DNA of 34,915 nt from Mycobacterium colombiense (GTDB lineage: Bacteria > Actinomycetota > Actinomycetes > Mycobacteriales > Mycobacteriaceae): positions 1 to 34,915 of the forward strand of contig NZ_LZSX01000106.1 of assembly GCF_001665835.1 (NCBI RefSeq). The letters are read 5' to 3'. The notes below the pieces were generated by a model. The model saw only the letters and a program-made list of their open reading frames with translations. It made no database searches and had not been told where the DNA came from. Position 1 is the first letter of the stretch; each line of letters begins with the position of its first letter. Both the position numbers and the translations under genes were made by a program. This document shows positions 11,401-19,086 of this stretch, piece by piece.

Positions 11401-14400
11401 GCTGAGGTTCGCGACATCCGCTTCGAGCAGGCGCTCCTGCTGGATGAGCAGACCACGATCGGCGCCTCGGCGTCGCTGTCATCGCCGGGCCTCGTCGACT
11501 TCACCGTTGAGTCAAATCGGGTCGGCGAACAGACGCGGCATGCTGCCGCAGTCCTCCGTGCCGCGGAGGATGAGCAGCCACCCGCGTACGACGTGTCCGC
11601 GCTACTCGCCGCGCATCCGAGTTGCGATGACGGCGAGGAGGTGCGCAAGCGCATGGACCAACGCGGTGTTCAGTACGGTCCCGCGTTCGCCGGTCTGGGT
11701 GATGTCCACATCGGCGAGGAGGCGACCGGCACCGTCCTGGCCGAGGTGGCGCTACCGCGCCAAATCCGCTCGCAGCAAGCCGCTTACGGCGTGCACCCTG
11801 CGCTGTTGGATGCCTGTTTCCAGTCCGTCGAAGCTCATCCGGACGTCCAGGCACTGGGCGAAGGTGCGCTGGGGTTGGTGTTGGGTATCCGTCGACTCCG
11901 CTCCTACAGCGCCGCCCGCAACGCCCACTACTGCTACACGCGGGTGATCAAAGCCGATACCTCCGGGGTCGAGGCCGACGTCGACGTGCTCGACGAGCAT
12001 GGGGCAGTCCTGCTGACCGTGCAGGGGCTGCGAGTGGGCACCAGCGCGTCCGAGGGCGGCAATAAAGATCGGGTGCTGGCTGAGCGGCTGTTGACGATCG
12101 AATGGCGGCAACGAGAATTGCCCGAGCCGGACCACACTGACGCCGGAAGCTGGCTGTTGATCGGCACTACCACCACCGCGGATGTGCTGGCCAGCACGTT
12201 GGCCGACGCCCTGAAACACCTTGGGGTGCACAGCACTACGATGTCCTGGCCGCAGCAGGCCGACCACACGTCAAACGTGGAACAGCTTGGAAACCATTTG
12301 CGCGGCGGTGGATTCACCGGTGCGGTGATCCTCACCGGACCGAAAAACGGCGACGCTGACGAGCACTGTGCGCTTCTGGGCCGGGACTATGTGCAACATC
12401 TGGTGCGCATTGCCCGCGAGTTGGCGAACCTTCCCGGCGAATCGCCGCGCTTGTATGTCGTGACCCGCAACGCCCAGACCGTGGTGTCCAACGACGTGCC
12501 CAACCTCGAGCAGGCCGGGCTGCGGGGCCTGGTCCGGGTAATCGGCATGGAGCAACCGCATCTGGGCATCGGCCAGATCGACGTGGACGAATCCACCGAC
12601 GCCGAACAGCTGGCACGGCAACTGCTCGCCGGGCCGGACGAGGACGAGACCGCCTGGCGAAATGGCGCGTGGTACAACGCGCGGTTGTGCCCCGCTCCAC
12701 TGCTCCCCGAGGAGCGGCAAACCGCCGTCGCCGACCACGAGTGCGACGGGATGCGTCTGCAGATCCGTACGCCCGGTGATCTGGAGTCACTCGAACTCGT
12801 TGCCTGCGACCGCGTTCCACCGGGGCCGGGACAGATCGAGGTCGCGGTCCGCGCGTCCAGCATCAACTTCGCCGACGTGCTCGTCGCGTTCGGCCGTTAC
12901 CCCGCTTTCGAGGGGCACCTGCCTCAGCTGGGCACCGACTTCGCGGGCGTCGTGACAGCGGTCGGACCAGACGTGACCGACCACAAGGTGGGTGACCATG
13001 TCGGGGGCCTGAGCGCCAACGGTTGTTGGGGTACCTTCCTCACCTGCGACGCGCGCCTGGCTGTCACGCTGCCGGCCGGGCTGGCCGATGATCAGGCGGC
13101 GGCGGTCACTACCGCGCACGCCACCGCCTATTACGGCCTGCATGAGCTGGCTCGAATCAAGGCGGGTGACCGGGTGCTGATCCACTCCGCGACCGGTGGG
13201 GTCGGACAGGCGGCAATCGCGATCGCGCGGGCCGCGGAAGCCGAGATCTTCGCCACCGCCGGCAGCGAGCAGCGTCGACAATTATTGCGCGACATGGGTA
13301 TTGAGCACGTTTACGACTCGCGAAGCGTGGAGTTCGCCGACCTGATACGCCGCGACACCGACGGCTATGGCGTGGACATCGTGCTCAACTCCGTCATCGG
13401 CGCCGCCCAGCGTGCGGGCGTCGAATTGCTGGCGTTCGGTGGACGATTCGTCGAGATCGGCAAACGCGACATCTACGGCGACACCCGATTGGGGCTCTTC
13501 CCGTTCCGGCGCAATCTGACGTTCTACGCCCTCGACCTGGCGTTGATGTCATTCAGCCACCCGGACAGGCTGCGAGACTTGCTGAACACGGTGTACCAAC
13601 TCACCGCGGACGGTTCGTTGCCGATGACGGAAAGCACGCACTACCCGCTTGCCGACGCTGCCACCGCAATTCGGGTGATGAGCGGCGCCCAGCACACCGG
13701 CAAACTCGTGCTCGATGTCCCGCACGCCGGCCGCAGCCGCGTGATGGTGCCGCCGGCGCAGGTCGGGGTCTTCCGCAACGACGGCGCCTACATCATCACC
13801 GGCGGGCTGGGAGGCCTGGGGCTGTTCTTGGCCGAGAAGATGGCTTCTCCTGGTTCGGGGGCCGGCTGCGGGCGTATCGTGCTGTCCTCGCGCTCGCAAC
13901 CAAATCAGAAGGCGCTGGAGCTGATCGAGCGCATCCGCGAGATCGGTGCCGACGTCGTGGTGGAGTGCGGCGACATAGCCGAGGCCGGTACGGCTCAGCG
14001 GTTGGTGGCCACGGCGACCGCCACCGGTCTTCCGGTGCGCGGTGTGCTACACCTGGCGGCGGTGATCGAGGACGCCACACTGACCAATATCACCGCCGAG
14101 CTCATCGAGCATGACTGGGCGCCAAAGGTTTACGGTGCATGGAATTTGCACACCGCCACCACTGAGCAGCCGTTGGACTGGTTCTGCTCGTTCTCCTCGG
14201 CCGCCGCGCTGGTGGGGTCGCCCGGGCAGGGTGCCTACGCCGCGGCCAACAGCTGGCTGGACGCCTTCACCCGCTGGCGCCGAGCTCGGGGTCTGCCGGC
14301 CACCGCGATCGCATGGGGTGCCTGGGCGCGGATAGGACGCGGCACCGCCTTGGCCGACGGCGCCGACGTTGCTATAGCTCCCGACGAAGGCGCGTATGCG

Positions 14401-14823
14401 TTCGAAGCGCTGCTGCGCCACGACCGCGCCTGCACCGGGTACGCGCCGATAACGGGCACACCGTGGTTGACCGCTTTCGCCCAGCGCAGTCCCTTCGCCG
14501 AAGCGTTCCGCAACCACGGGCAAAGCTCAACGGGCACAAGCAAACTGCGTGCCGAACTCGAGGAGCTGGCCCCGGACGAGTGGCCTACCCGGCTGCGGCG
14601 TCTGATCTCCGACCAGGTCAGCCTGATCCTGCGTCGCAACGTCGATCCCGATCGTCCGCTCTCCGAGTACGGCCTCGACTCGCTGGGTGGCCTCGAGCTA
14701 CTTACCCGCATCCAGACCGAAACGGGCATCCGCGTGAACCCCGCCGACATCGCCACCATTGGCACCATTCGCGGTTTGGCGGATCTGCTGTGCGAAAAGC
14801 TGGCGCCCGCCGATGCCGCTTGA
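8467..14823 (+). CDS. Mas/Pks5-like highly reducing type I polyketide synthase (KS-AT-DH-ER-KR-ACP)
   Basis: A 2118-residue synthase, close to the usual length of mycocerosic acid synthase-like enzymes, which elongate fatty acyl chains with full reduction, usually iteratively. KS: Cys199 in DTACSS, His334, and His370 in KTNFGH. AT: Ser644 in GHSLGE. DH: His950 and Asp1115 in HPALLDACFQ. ER: NADPH motif ATGGVGQ near 1577. KR: GGLGGLG from 1779, with Tyr1924 in AYAAAN. ACP: Ser2072 in GLDSLGG. GTG start at 8467 with GAGGAGG just upstream, overlapping the NRPS stop, so translation is probably coupled. Oddities: the usual EAHGTGT reads EAHGPGT (Pro336), and the AT specificity motif reads VAFH (Phe747), which in type I ATs points to malonyl-CoA rather than the methylmalonyl-CoA used by Mas. 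A 25-residue extension precedes the KS. There is no thioesterase and no PapA-type acyltransferase nearby, so product transfer is unexplained. Confidence 0.95.
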   Translation: MTTHQIDDVMQRPSSTDSPLRIGTTPVTPVAVIGMACRLPGAIDSPEQLWEALLRGDDLVTEIPPDRWDADEYYDPEPGVPGRSVSRWGAFIDDVAGFDPEFFGINEREATAMDPQHRLLLETSWEAMEHAGLTRERIADSLTGVFMGLTHGDYQLLAADAHSVEGAYGFSGSNFSLASGRIAYALGVHGPALTVDTACSSGLTAIHLACRSLHEGESDLALAGGVTLALDPRKFAAGSAEGMLSPTGRCHAFDVAADGFVGGEGSVMLLLKRLSDALRDGDRILAVVRGTAANQDGHTVNIATPSKTAQTAVYQAALAAASVDARTVGMVEAHGPGTPVGDPIEYASLANVYGIDGPCALASVKTNFGHAQAASGALGMMKAILALQHGVVPRNLHFTRLPDDLAKIDTKLFVPQEATPWVTNGHHPRRAAVSSYGLSGTNVHAIVEQAPERALETIVPEPNSAEPSAPLLFPLSSTSADELRRTAGRLADWLRAHDDLALPDLAYTLARRRAHRPVRTAVVAGNRPELAAALREVADGDTPYPAAVGQDDLGPVWVFSGQGSQWAAMGADLMATEPVFAATVAQAEPVIAHESGFSVTEAISAPQIVTGQDRIQPTLFTMQVALAATMRSHGVRPGAVIGHSLGEAAAAVVAGALSLEDGLRVICRRSRLMFRVAGTGATASVELPAQQVISELTARGINDVVVAVVASPQSTVIAGAAQTVRELVAAWEQRDVMAREVPTDVAFHSPQVDPIMDELTEALAEISPMTPEVPFYSATLFDPREQPVCDARYWANNMRRMVRFATAVQAALEDGYRVFAELAPHPLLIRALEQTARSREMPMAALAGMRREQALPYGLRGFVADLHSAGAAVDFSVLCPTGRLVDAPLPTWTHRRLWLSGGGPESPTHGGCTVSVHPLLGSHVHLQEEPERHLWQAEVGTAAQPWLADHQIRNVVVLPGAAYCEMALAAARTVLGETAEVRDIRFEQALLLDEQTTIGASASLSSPGLVDFTVESNRVGEQTRHAAAVLRAAEDEQPPAYDVSALLAAHPSCDDGEEVRKRMDQRGVQYGPAFAGLGDVHIGEEATGTVLAEVALPRQIRSQQAAYGVHPALLDACFQSVEAHPDVQALGEGALGLVLGIRRLRSYSAARNAHYCYTRVIKADTSGVEADVDVLDEHGAVLLTVQGLRVGTSASEGGNKDRVLAERLLTIEWRQRELPEPDHTDAGSWLLIGTTTTADVLASTLADALKHLGVHSTTMSWPQQADHTSNVEQLGNHLRGGGFTGAVILTGPKNGDADEHCALLGRDYVQHLVRIARELANLPGESPRLYVVTRNAQTVVSNDVPNLEQAGLRGLVRVIGMEQPHLGIGQIDVDESTDAEQLARQLLAGPDEDETAWRNGAWYNARLCPAPLLPEERQTAVADHECDGMRLQIRTPGDLESLELVACDRVPPGPGQIEVAVRASSINFADVLVAFGRYPAFEGHLPQLGTDFAGVVTAVGPDVTDHKVGDHVGGLSANGCWGTFLTCDARLAVTLPAGLADDQAAAVTTAHATAYYGLHELARIKAGDRVLIHSATGGVGQAAIAIARAAEAEIFATAGSEQRRQLLRDMGIEHVYDSRSVEFADLIRRDTDGYGVDIVLNSVIGAAQRAGVELLAFGGRFVEIGKRDIYGDTRLGLFPFRRNLTFYALDLALMSFSHPDRLRDLLNTVYQLTADGSLPMTESTHYPLADAATAIRVMSGAQHTGKLVLDVPHAGRSRVMVPPAQVGVFRNDGAYIITGGLGGLGLFLAEKMASPGSGAGCGRIVLSSRSQPNQKALELIERIREIGADVVVECGDIAEAGTAQRLVATATATGLPVRGVLHLAAVIEDATLTNITAELIEHDWAPKVYGAWNLHTATTEQPLDWFCSFSSAAALVGSPGQGAYAAANSWLDAFTRWRRARGLPATAIAWGAWARIGRGTALADGADVAIAPDEGAYAFEALLRHDRACTGYAPITGTPWLTAFAQRSPFAEAFRNHGQSSTGTSKLRAELEELAPDEWPTRLRRLISDQVSLILRRNVDPDRPLSEYGLDSLGGLELLTRIQTETGIRVNPADIATIGTIRGLADLLCEKLAPADAA

Positions 14824-14838
14824 GGCAGGAAGGAAATC

Positions 14839-16212
14839 ATGACATCTGACTACATGATCACAGGAAAGTCCGCTTCCGGACGGCGCAGTGGCGCGTGCCC
14901 TGGTTTCGGAGGCGGCGCGCCAGGCGAAGGGAGCCGACCCGAGAACCTCGACTTCTTCACCGAGAAGTCGCTCGTCGATGACCCCTACGACTACTACGAC
15001 GCGATCCGTCGTTGCCCGGTATGGCGTGAGCCGGCGCACGGCGTGGTGATGGTGTCGGGGTACGACGAGGCCCTCGCGGTGCAACGCGACTCCGACCAGG
15101 ACTTGTCGGTATGCAATATAGTCAGCGGACCATGGTCGGGGATTCCGACCAAAACCGACTGCGATGACATCTCGGATGTGATCGAGCGGCACCGTAAGAG
15201 GGTTACGTTCGGCGACTATTTCATCACGTTCGATCCTCCGACGCACACCGCGCACCGCTCGCTGTTGAGCCGGTTGTTCACGCCGAAGCAGCTCAAGAAC
15301 AACGAGGACTTCCTGTGGCGCCTTGCCGACGAGCAACTCAACCGCTTCGTCGCGAATGGCAAGTGCGAGATCGTCATTGACTACAATTTTCCGTTCACGC
15401 TCGACGCGATCACCGACCTTTTGGACGTGCCCGAGGCCGACCGTGAGCGATTCCGCCGCGCTGCGATAGCCAGCAGGCTCGAAGGTGATCGCAGTGGTTT
15501 CGTTGGCGTGAAAGAGGAGTGGTTCGTCGAGTACATCGAGGAACGGCGGCGCAATCCGCGCGACGACGTCCTCACCGAGCTGGCGCTGGCAAAGTTTCCC
15601 GATGGCACGACACCCGAGGCGATTGATGTTGCCCGCGTTGCCACGTTCATGTTCGCCGCCGGCCACGGCACGACGATCGACCTGCTGAGTCTCTCGATGC
15701 TAACGCTGGCCGAGCGACCTGACTTGCAACAGCTACTGCGCGAGGACAATTCGAAGATCCCCGCCTTCATCGAGGAGATGCTGCGCATCGAAAGCCCGAT
15801 CAAATCGAATTTCCGCATGGCGCGTCGCACCACCCGGATCGGCGACATCGATGTGCAAGCCGGTACCAGCATTCTGGTGATGAATGGTGCGGCAAACCGC
15901 GATCCACGACGGTTCGACGAGCCCAACGAATTCCGCCTCGACCGCCCGAACATATTCCACCACATGGCATTCGGCCGCGGTATTCACACTTGTCCCGGCG
16001 CCCCGATTGCACGCGCCGAAGTACGCGTGAGTTTGGAACGAATCCTCAACCGGATGGCCGACATTCGGCTTTCCGACGCCAAGCACGGCCCGGCGGGCGC
16101 TCGTCGGCTCAAATGGGACAGCACCCTACTGTTCAGGCGCCTCAAGGAATTGCACCTCGAGTTCACACCCATTCAGGAGGTATCGAAAAATGACCACACT
16201 ATCGTTGACTAG
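14839..16212 (+). CDS. Cytochrome P450 tailoring enzyme
   Basis: A 457-residue soluble P450, probably a hydroxylase or other oxidase acting on the acyl or peptide part of the cluster product. The haem-binding loop FGRGIHTCPG places the thiolate ligand at Cys385, and the K-helix ExxR is Glu313-Arg316. The I-helix reads AGHGTT (274-279): the acidic residue normally found before the Thr pair (as in AGxET or AGxDT) is Gly277. This alters the usual proton-delivery acid-alcohol pair and may indicate an unusual reaction or substrate-assisted chemistry. About 35 low-complexity Gly/Ser-rich residues precede the fold. Start ATG 14839 follows AGGAAGGA at a good distance, 15 nt after the PKS stop. The 3' end overlaps the next gene by 23 nt. 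Family certain, substrate unknown. Confidence 0.93.
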   Translation: MTSDYMITGKSASGRRSGACPGFGGGAPGEGSRPENLDFFTEKSLVDDPYDYYDAIRRCPVWREPAHGVVMVSGYDEALAVQRDSDQDLSVCNIVSGPWSGIPTKTDCDDISDVIERHRKRVTFGDYFITFDPPTHTAHRSLLSRLFTPKQLKNNEDFLWRLADEQLNRFVANGKCEIVIDYNFPFTLDAITDLLDVPEADRERFRRAAIASRLEGDRSGFVGVKEEWFVEYIEERRRNPRDDVLTELALAKFPDGTTPEAIDVARVATFMFAAGHGTTIDLLSLSMLTLAERPDLQQLLREDNSKIPAFIEEMLRIESPIKSNFRMARRTTRIGDIDVQAGTSILVMNGAANRDPRRFDEPNEFRLDRPNIFHHMAFGRGIHTCPGAPIARAEVRVSLERILNRMADIRLSDAKHGPAGARRLKWDSTLLFRRLKELHLEFTPIQEVSKNDHTIVD

Positions 16213-16528
16213 GTTGGCTGTCGGGGCTTGCGGCCTGGCATTGTCATTGTCCGCGGGCGCCGGGCTGGCGTCCGCCGATCGGGATCTGAGCCCATTTGTC
16301 AATACAACCTGCAACTACGACCAGGTGCAATCGGCGCTGCAGGCGGCAGATCCCCAAGCCGCCGCACAATTCAACTCTTCGCCGGAGAGTGTGTCCTTCT
16401 TGCGTCAATTCCTCGCCTCGCCGCCGGGTCAACGCCAGCGGATGGCCCAGATGCTGGCGAGCCAGCCAGGGTCTGACCAGCAGTTCGGACTCGTCTTGCG
16501 CGTCTTCAGCACCTGCAACAACTACTGA
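16190..16528 (+). CDS. Exported hemophore-like (MTB_hemophore family) small protein
   Basis: A 112-residue protein with a Sec signal peptide: hydrophobic residues 6-25 and a likely cleavage after Ala-Ser-Ala at 27-29. The mature part is a small helical domain with two cysteines, Cys41 and Cys109, placed to form a disulfide, plus the pattern NYDQVQSAL, FLASPPGQR and a C-terminal STCNNY. This resembles the mycobacterial hemophore-related family that includes Rv0203, whose founding member carries haem outside the cell. I see no unambiguous haem ligand, so haem binding is inferred from the family. The gene begins inside the 3' end of the P450 gene, after AGGAGG at 16175-16180. Its place between a P450 and a siderophore-interacting reductase suggests a role with the cluster product or its iron or haem ligand. 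Confidence 0.75.
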   Translation: MTTLSLTRLAVGACGLALSLSAGAGLASADRDLSPFVNTTCNYDQVQSALQAADPQAAAQFNSSPESVSFLRQFLASPPGQRQRMAQMLASQPGSDQQFGLVLRVFSTCNNY

Positions 16529-16576
16529 GCAGATCAGCACCCACCTTCGACCACCGCCGACTTTTTGGAGTTCTTC

Positions 16577-17344
16577 GTGGCCACACTCACCGGCGCTTTA
16601 CCGCTCATCAGCACGCTGCGCGACGCGGTCTTTCTCTCGGCAACTGTCAGCGAGATCAAAAGGCTGGCACCAAGAATGCGCCGCATCCGGTTCAGTGGCC
16701 CGCGACTGCAGGGACTGACCTGGACGCCGGGTCAGCAGGTGCGGCTGAAGGTCGAGAGTCTGCGTGAATCTTGGTCAAGGCTGCACTCATACCCGGTGCT
16801 ACGCACGTATTCCATCTACAACGCCGATCCCGACCTCGGCACACTCGACATCGTGATGTTCGACCACGATGGTGACCCCAAGGAGGCGACATCCGCCAGG
16901 CGCTGGGCGACGGCCACCTCCATCGGCGATGACGCCCAAATGGCCCGGCCCCAGGGCAATCTCGTCATCCGCCACGACGCGCCCTACCACGTCTTCGTCG
17001 GCGAGGAAACCGCGTCGGTCGCGTTCGCCGCGATGCTTCGATCTATGCCCCCAAGCGCCGAGGTTTACGGGGTGATCGAGGCCGCGACCGCCGCCGACCA
17101 CCTTCCCCTGGCCCGACCCCTGACCCGGGTCGAGCGCGGTGACGCCTCAGCCGCGAACTCTGCTGTGCTCGCCGACGCCCTGCGTAGCCTTCCGCTGCCC
17201 GACCATGCTGGCATCGCCTACCTCGCCGGCGAGGCCCGCACCATACAAACCTTGCGCAAAGTATTGATCACCGAGCGTGGCTGGGACCGGCGTCAGATAC
17301 GCACCAAACCCTTTTGGACCCCCGGCCGAACCGGCATGGAGTGA
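16577..17344 (+). CDS. Siderophore-interacting protein, FAD-dependent ferric-chelate reductase (ViuB/SIP family)
   Basis: About 255 residues. Members of this family bind FAD, take electrons from NAD(P)H or ferredoxin, and reduce the iron of imported ferric siderophores to release it in the cytoplasm. The FAD motif is RTYSIY (76-81), which matches the RxYS/T signature. The C-terminal part has the AGEARTIQTLRK and ERGWDRRQI pattern of the SIP domain. I chose GTG 16577, because GGAG at 16567-16570 sits 6 nt before it; the in-frame TTG at 16565 has no ribosome binding site. It begins 48 nt after the hemophore-like gene and ends 2 nt before the acyl-AMP ligase start, so it belongs to the same operon. 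It is the clearest hint that the operon product binds iron. Confidence 0.85.
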   Translation: MATLTGALPLISTLRDAVFLSATVSEIKRLAPRMRRIRFSGPRLQGLTWTPGQQVRLKVESLRESWSRLHSYPVLRTYSIYNADPDLGTLDIVMFDHDGDPKEATSARRWATATSIGDDAQMARPQGNLVIRHDAPYHVFVGEETASVAFAAMLRSMPPSAEVYGVIEAATAADHLPLARPLTRVERGDASAANSAVLADALRSLPLPDHAGIAYLAGEARTIQTLRKVLITERGWDRRQIRTKPFWTPGRTGME

Positions 17345-17346
17345 TT

Positions 17347-19086
17347 ATGGTTGAGACGTCCATTTTGGATCTGCTGTGTGAACGCGCCAGCTTGGCGCCC
17401 AACGACACGGCGTTCACCTTTATTGATTACGAGCGGGATTGGACCGGGATTGCCGAAAACCTGACGTGGTCGCAGCTGTATCGGCGAACGTTGAACGTTG
17501 CACGGGAACTCCAGCATTGCGGGTCAACGGGTGACCGCGCCGTCATCATGGCACCGCAGGGGCTCGATTACATCGTGGCGTTTCTCGGCGCGTTACAGGC
17601 GGGGCAGATCGCGGTTCCGCTTTCGGTACCGCTGGGTGGCGTCAGCGATGAGCGCGTCAGTTCGGTGCTGCGCGACGCGTCGCCGACTGTCGTTCTCACC
17701 ACGTCCCCTGCCGCGGGAACAGTTGCCGGGTACGTCAAGTCGGAATCTGGCGGACGCGTTCCGTCGGTCGTGGAGGTTGACTTGCTGGACCTGGACGCCC
17801 GGACCGGATCCGGCGCCGGGAACGAGAATCGCCCCGACCTGGCGTATTTGCAGTACACGTCCGGGTCGACCCGCCAGCCGGCCGGGGTCATGGTCTCGCA
17901 CCGAAACCTGCTGGCCAATTTCAGGCAGGTCATGGCCGACTTTTGGGTGGAGTACGGAGGCGTCGCTTCACCGGACACGACCGTTGTGTCGTGGCTGCCG
18001 TTTTACCACGATATGGGTTTGGTACTGGGAGTGTGCGCACCGATTCTGGCTGGACTCCGCGCTGTGCTGACGAGTCCGGTGTCGTTCCTACAGCGACCCG
18101 CCCGATGGATGCAATTGCTGGCCAAGGAAAGTCACGCACTTTCGGCGGCGCCGAACTTCGCCTTCGAATTGGCGGCACGCAAGACATCAGACGAGGACAT
18201 GGCCGGACTGGATCTGGGGGACGTGCTCTTCATCTTCAGCGGTAGCGAACGGGTGCATCCCGCGACGATGCGGCGCTTCACCGACCGGTTCGCGCGCTTC
18301 AATTTGCCAGACAGCGCGATACGGCCGGGCTATGGCCTCGCAGAGGCAACGGTGTACGCGTTGACCCGCACACCGGCGCAACCGCCCAAAATCGTCCACT
18401 TCGAATCCGAGAAGCTGGCCACCGGTACCGCGGAGCAATGCGAGAGCGCAGCCGGCACACCGTTGGTCAGCTACGGGGTGCCGCGATCACCGATGATTCG
18501 TGTCGTTGATCCCGACACCAGAATTGAGTGCCCGCAGGGAACCGTCGGTGAGATCTGGGTGCACGGTGACAACGTCGCCATGGGTTACTGGCAAAAGCCC
18601 CAAGAGACCGAACGCATGTTCGGCGATCGGCTCGTCGCTCCGTCGGCCGGCGCACCCGAAGCGCCTTGGCTGCGAACTGGGGACTCGGGATTCTTCTCTG
18701 AAGGCGAGCTGTTCATCATCGGCCGCATCAAGGATCTTTTGATCGTCTACGGGCGTAACCACTCACCCGACGACATCGAAGCGACGGTTCAGGAGATCAC
18801 CCGGGGTAGGTGCGCAGCGATAGCGGTTCCGCATGGGGGCACGGAAAAACTTGTCGTCATCATCGAAATCAAGAACCACGGTGCGTCCCACCAAGACGGG
18901 GCGGACAAGCTCGCCGTCGTCCAGCGCAAAGTCACCTCGGCGGTCTCCAACTCGCACGGCGTGGGCGTCGCGGATCTAGTTGTGGTGACGCCGGGTTCGA
19001 TACCGATCACCACAAGTGGCAAGGTTCGGCGGGCGACGTGCGTCGAGCAGTACCGGCAAGGCCAGTTCGCCCGTTTGAACGCTTAG
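17347..19086 (+). CDS. Long-chain fatty-acyl-AMP ligase (FAAL, FadD28-like)
   Basis: A 579-residue adenylate-forming enzyme, the usual FAAL length. FAALs activate a fatty acid as acyl-AMP and pass it to a carrier domain of a PKS or NRPS without making acyl-CoA. Motifs: YTSGSTRQPAG (170-180), WLPFYHDMGL (216-225), GYGLAEATV (328-336), LRTGDSGF (442-449), YGRNHSPDDIE (468-478) and the catalytic Lys in TSGKVRR (about 559). YGRNHSPDDIE and the HDMGL segment are typical of FAALs rather than CoA ligases. Start ATG 17347 is preceded by GGAG at 17338-17341; an in-frame start upstream would overlap the reductase. Last gene of the operon. Whether it loads the PKS or an NRPS starter module outside the window cannot be seen. 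Confidence 0.92.
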   Translation: MVETSILDLLCERASLAPNDTAFTFIDYERDWTGIAENLTWSQLYRRTLNVARELQHCGSTGDRAVIMAPQGLDYIVAFLGALQAGQIAVPLSVPLGGVSDERVSSVLRDASPTVVLTTSPAAGTVAGYVKSESGGRVPSVVEVDLLDLDARTGSGAGNENRPDLAYLQYTSGSTRQPAGVMVSHRNLLANFRQVMADFWVEYGGVASPDTTVVSWLPFYHDMGLVLGVCAPILAGLRAVLTSPVSFLQRPARWMQLLAKESHALSAAPNFAFELAARKTSDEDMAGLDLGDVLFIFSGSERVHPATMRRFTDRFARFNLPDSAIRPGYGLAEATVYALTRTPAQPPKIVHFESEKLATGTAEQCESAAGTPLVSYGVPRSPMIRVVDPDTRIECPQGTVGEIWVHGDNVAMGYWQKPQETERMFGDRLVAPSAGAPEAPWLRTGDSGFFSEGELFIIGRIKDLLIVYGRNHSPDDIEATVQEITRGRCAAIAVPHGGTEKLVVIIEIKNHGASHQDGADKLAVVQRKVTSAVSNSHGVGVADLVVVTPGSIPITTSGKVRRATCVEQYRQGQFARLNA

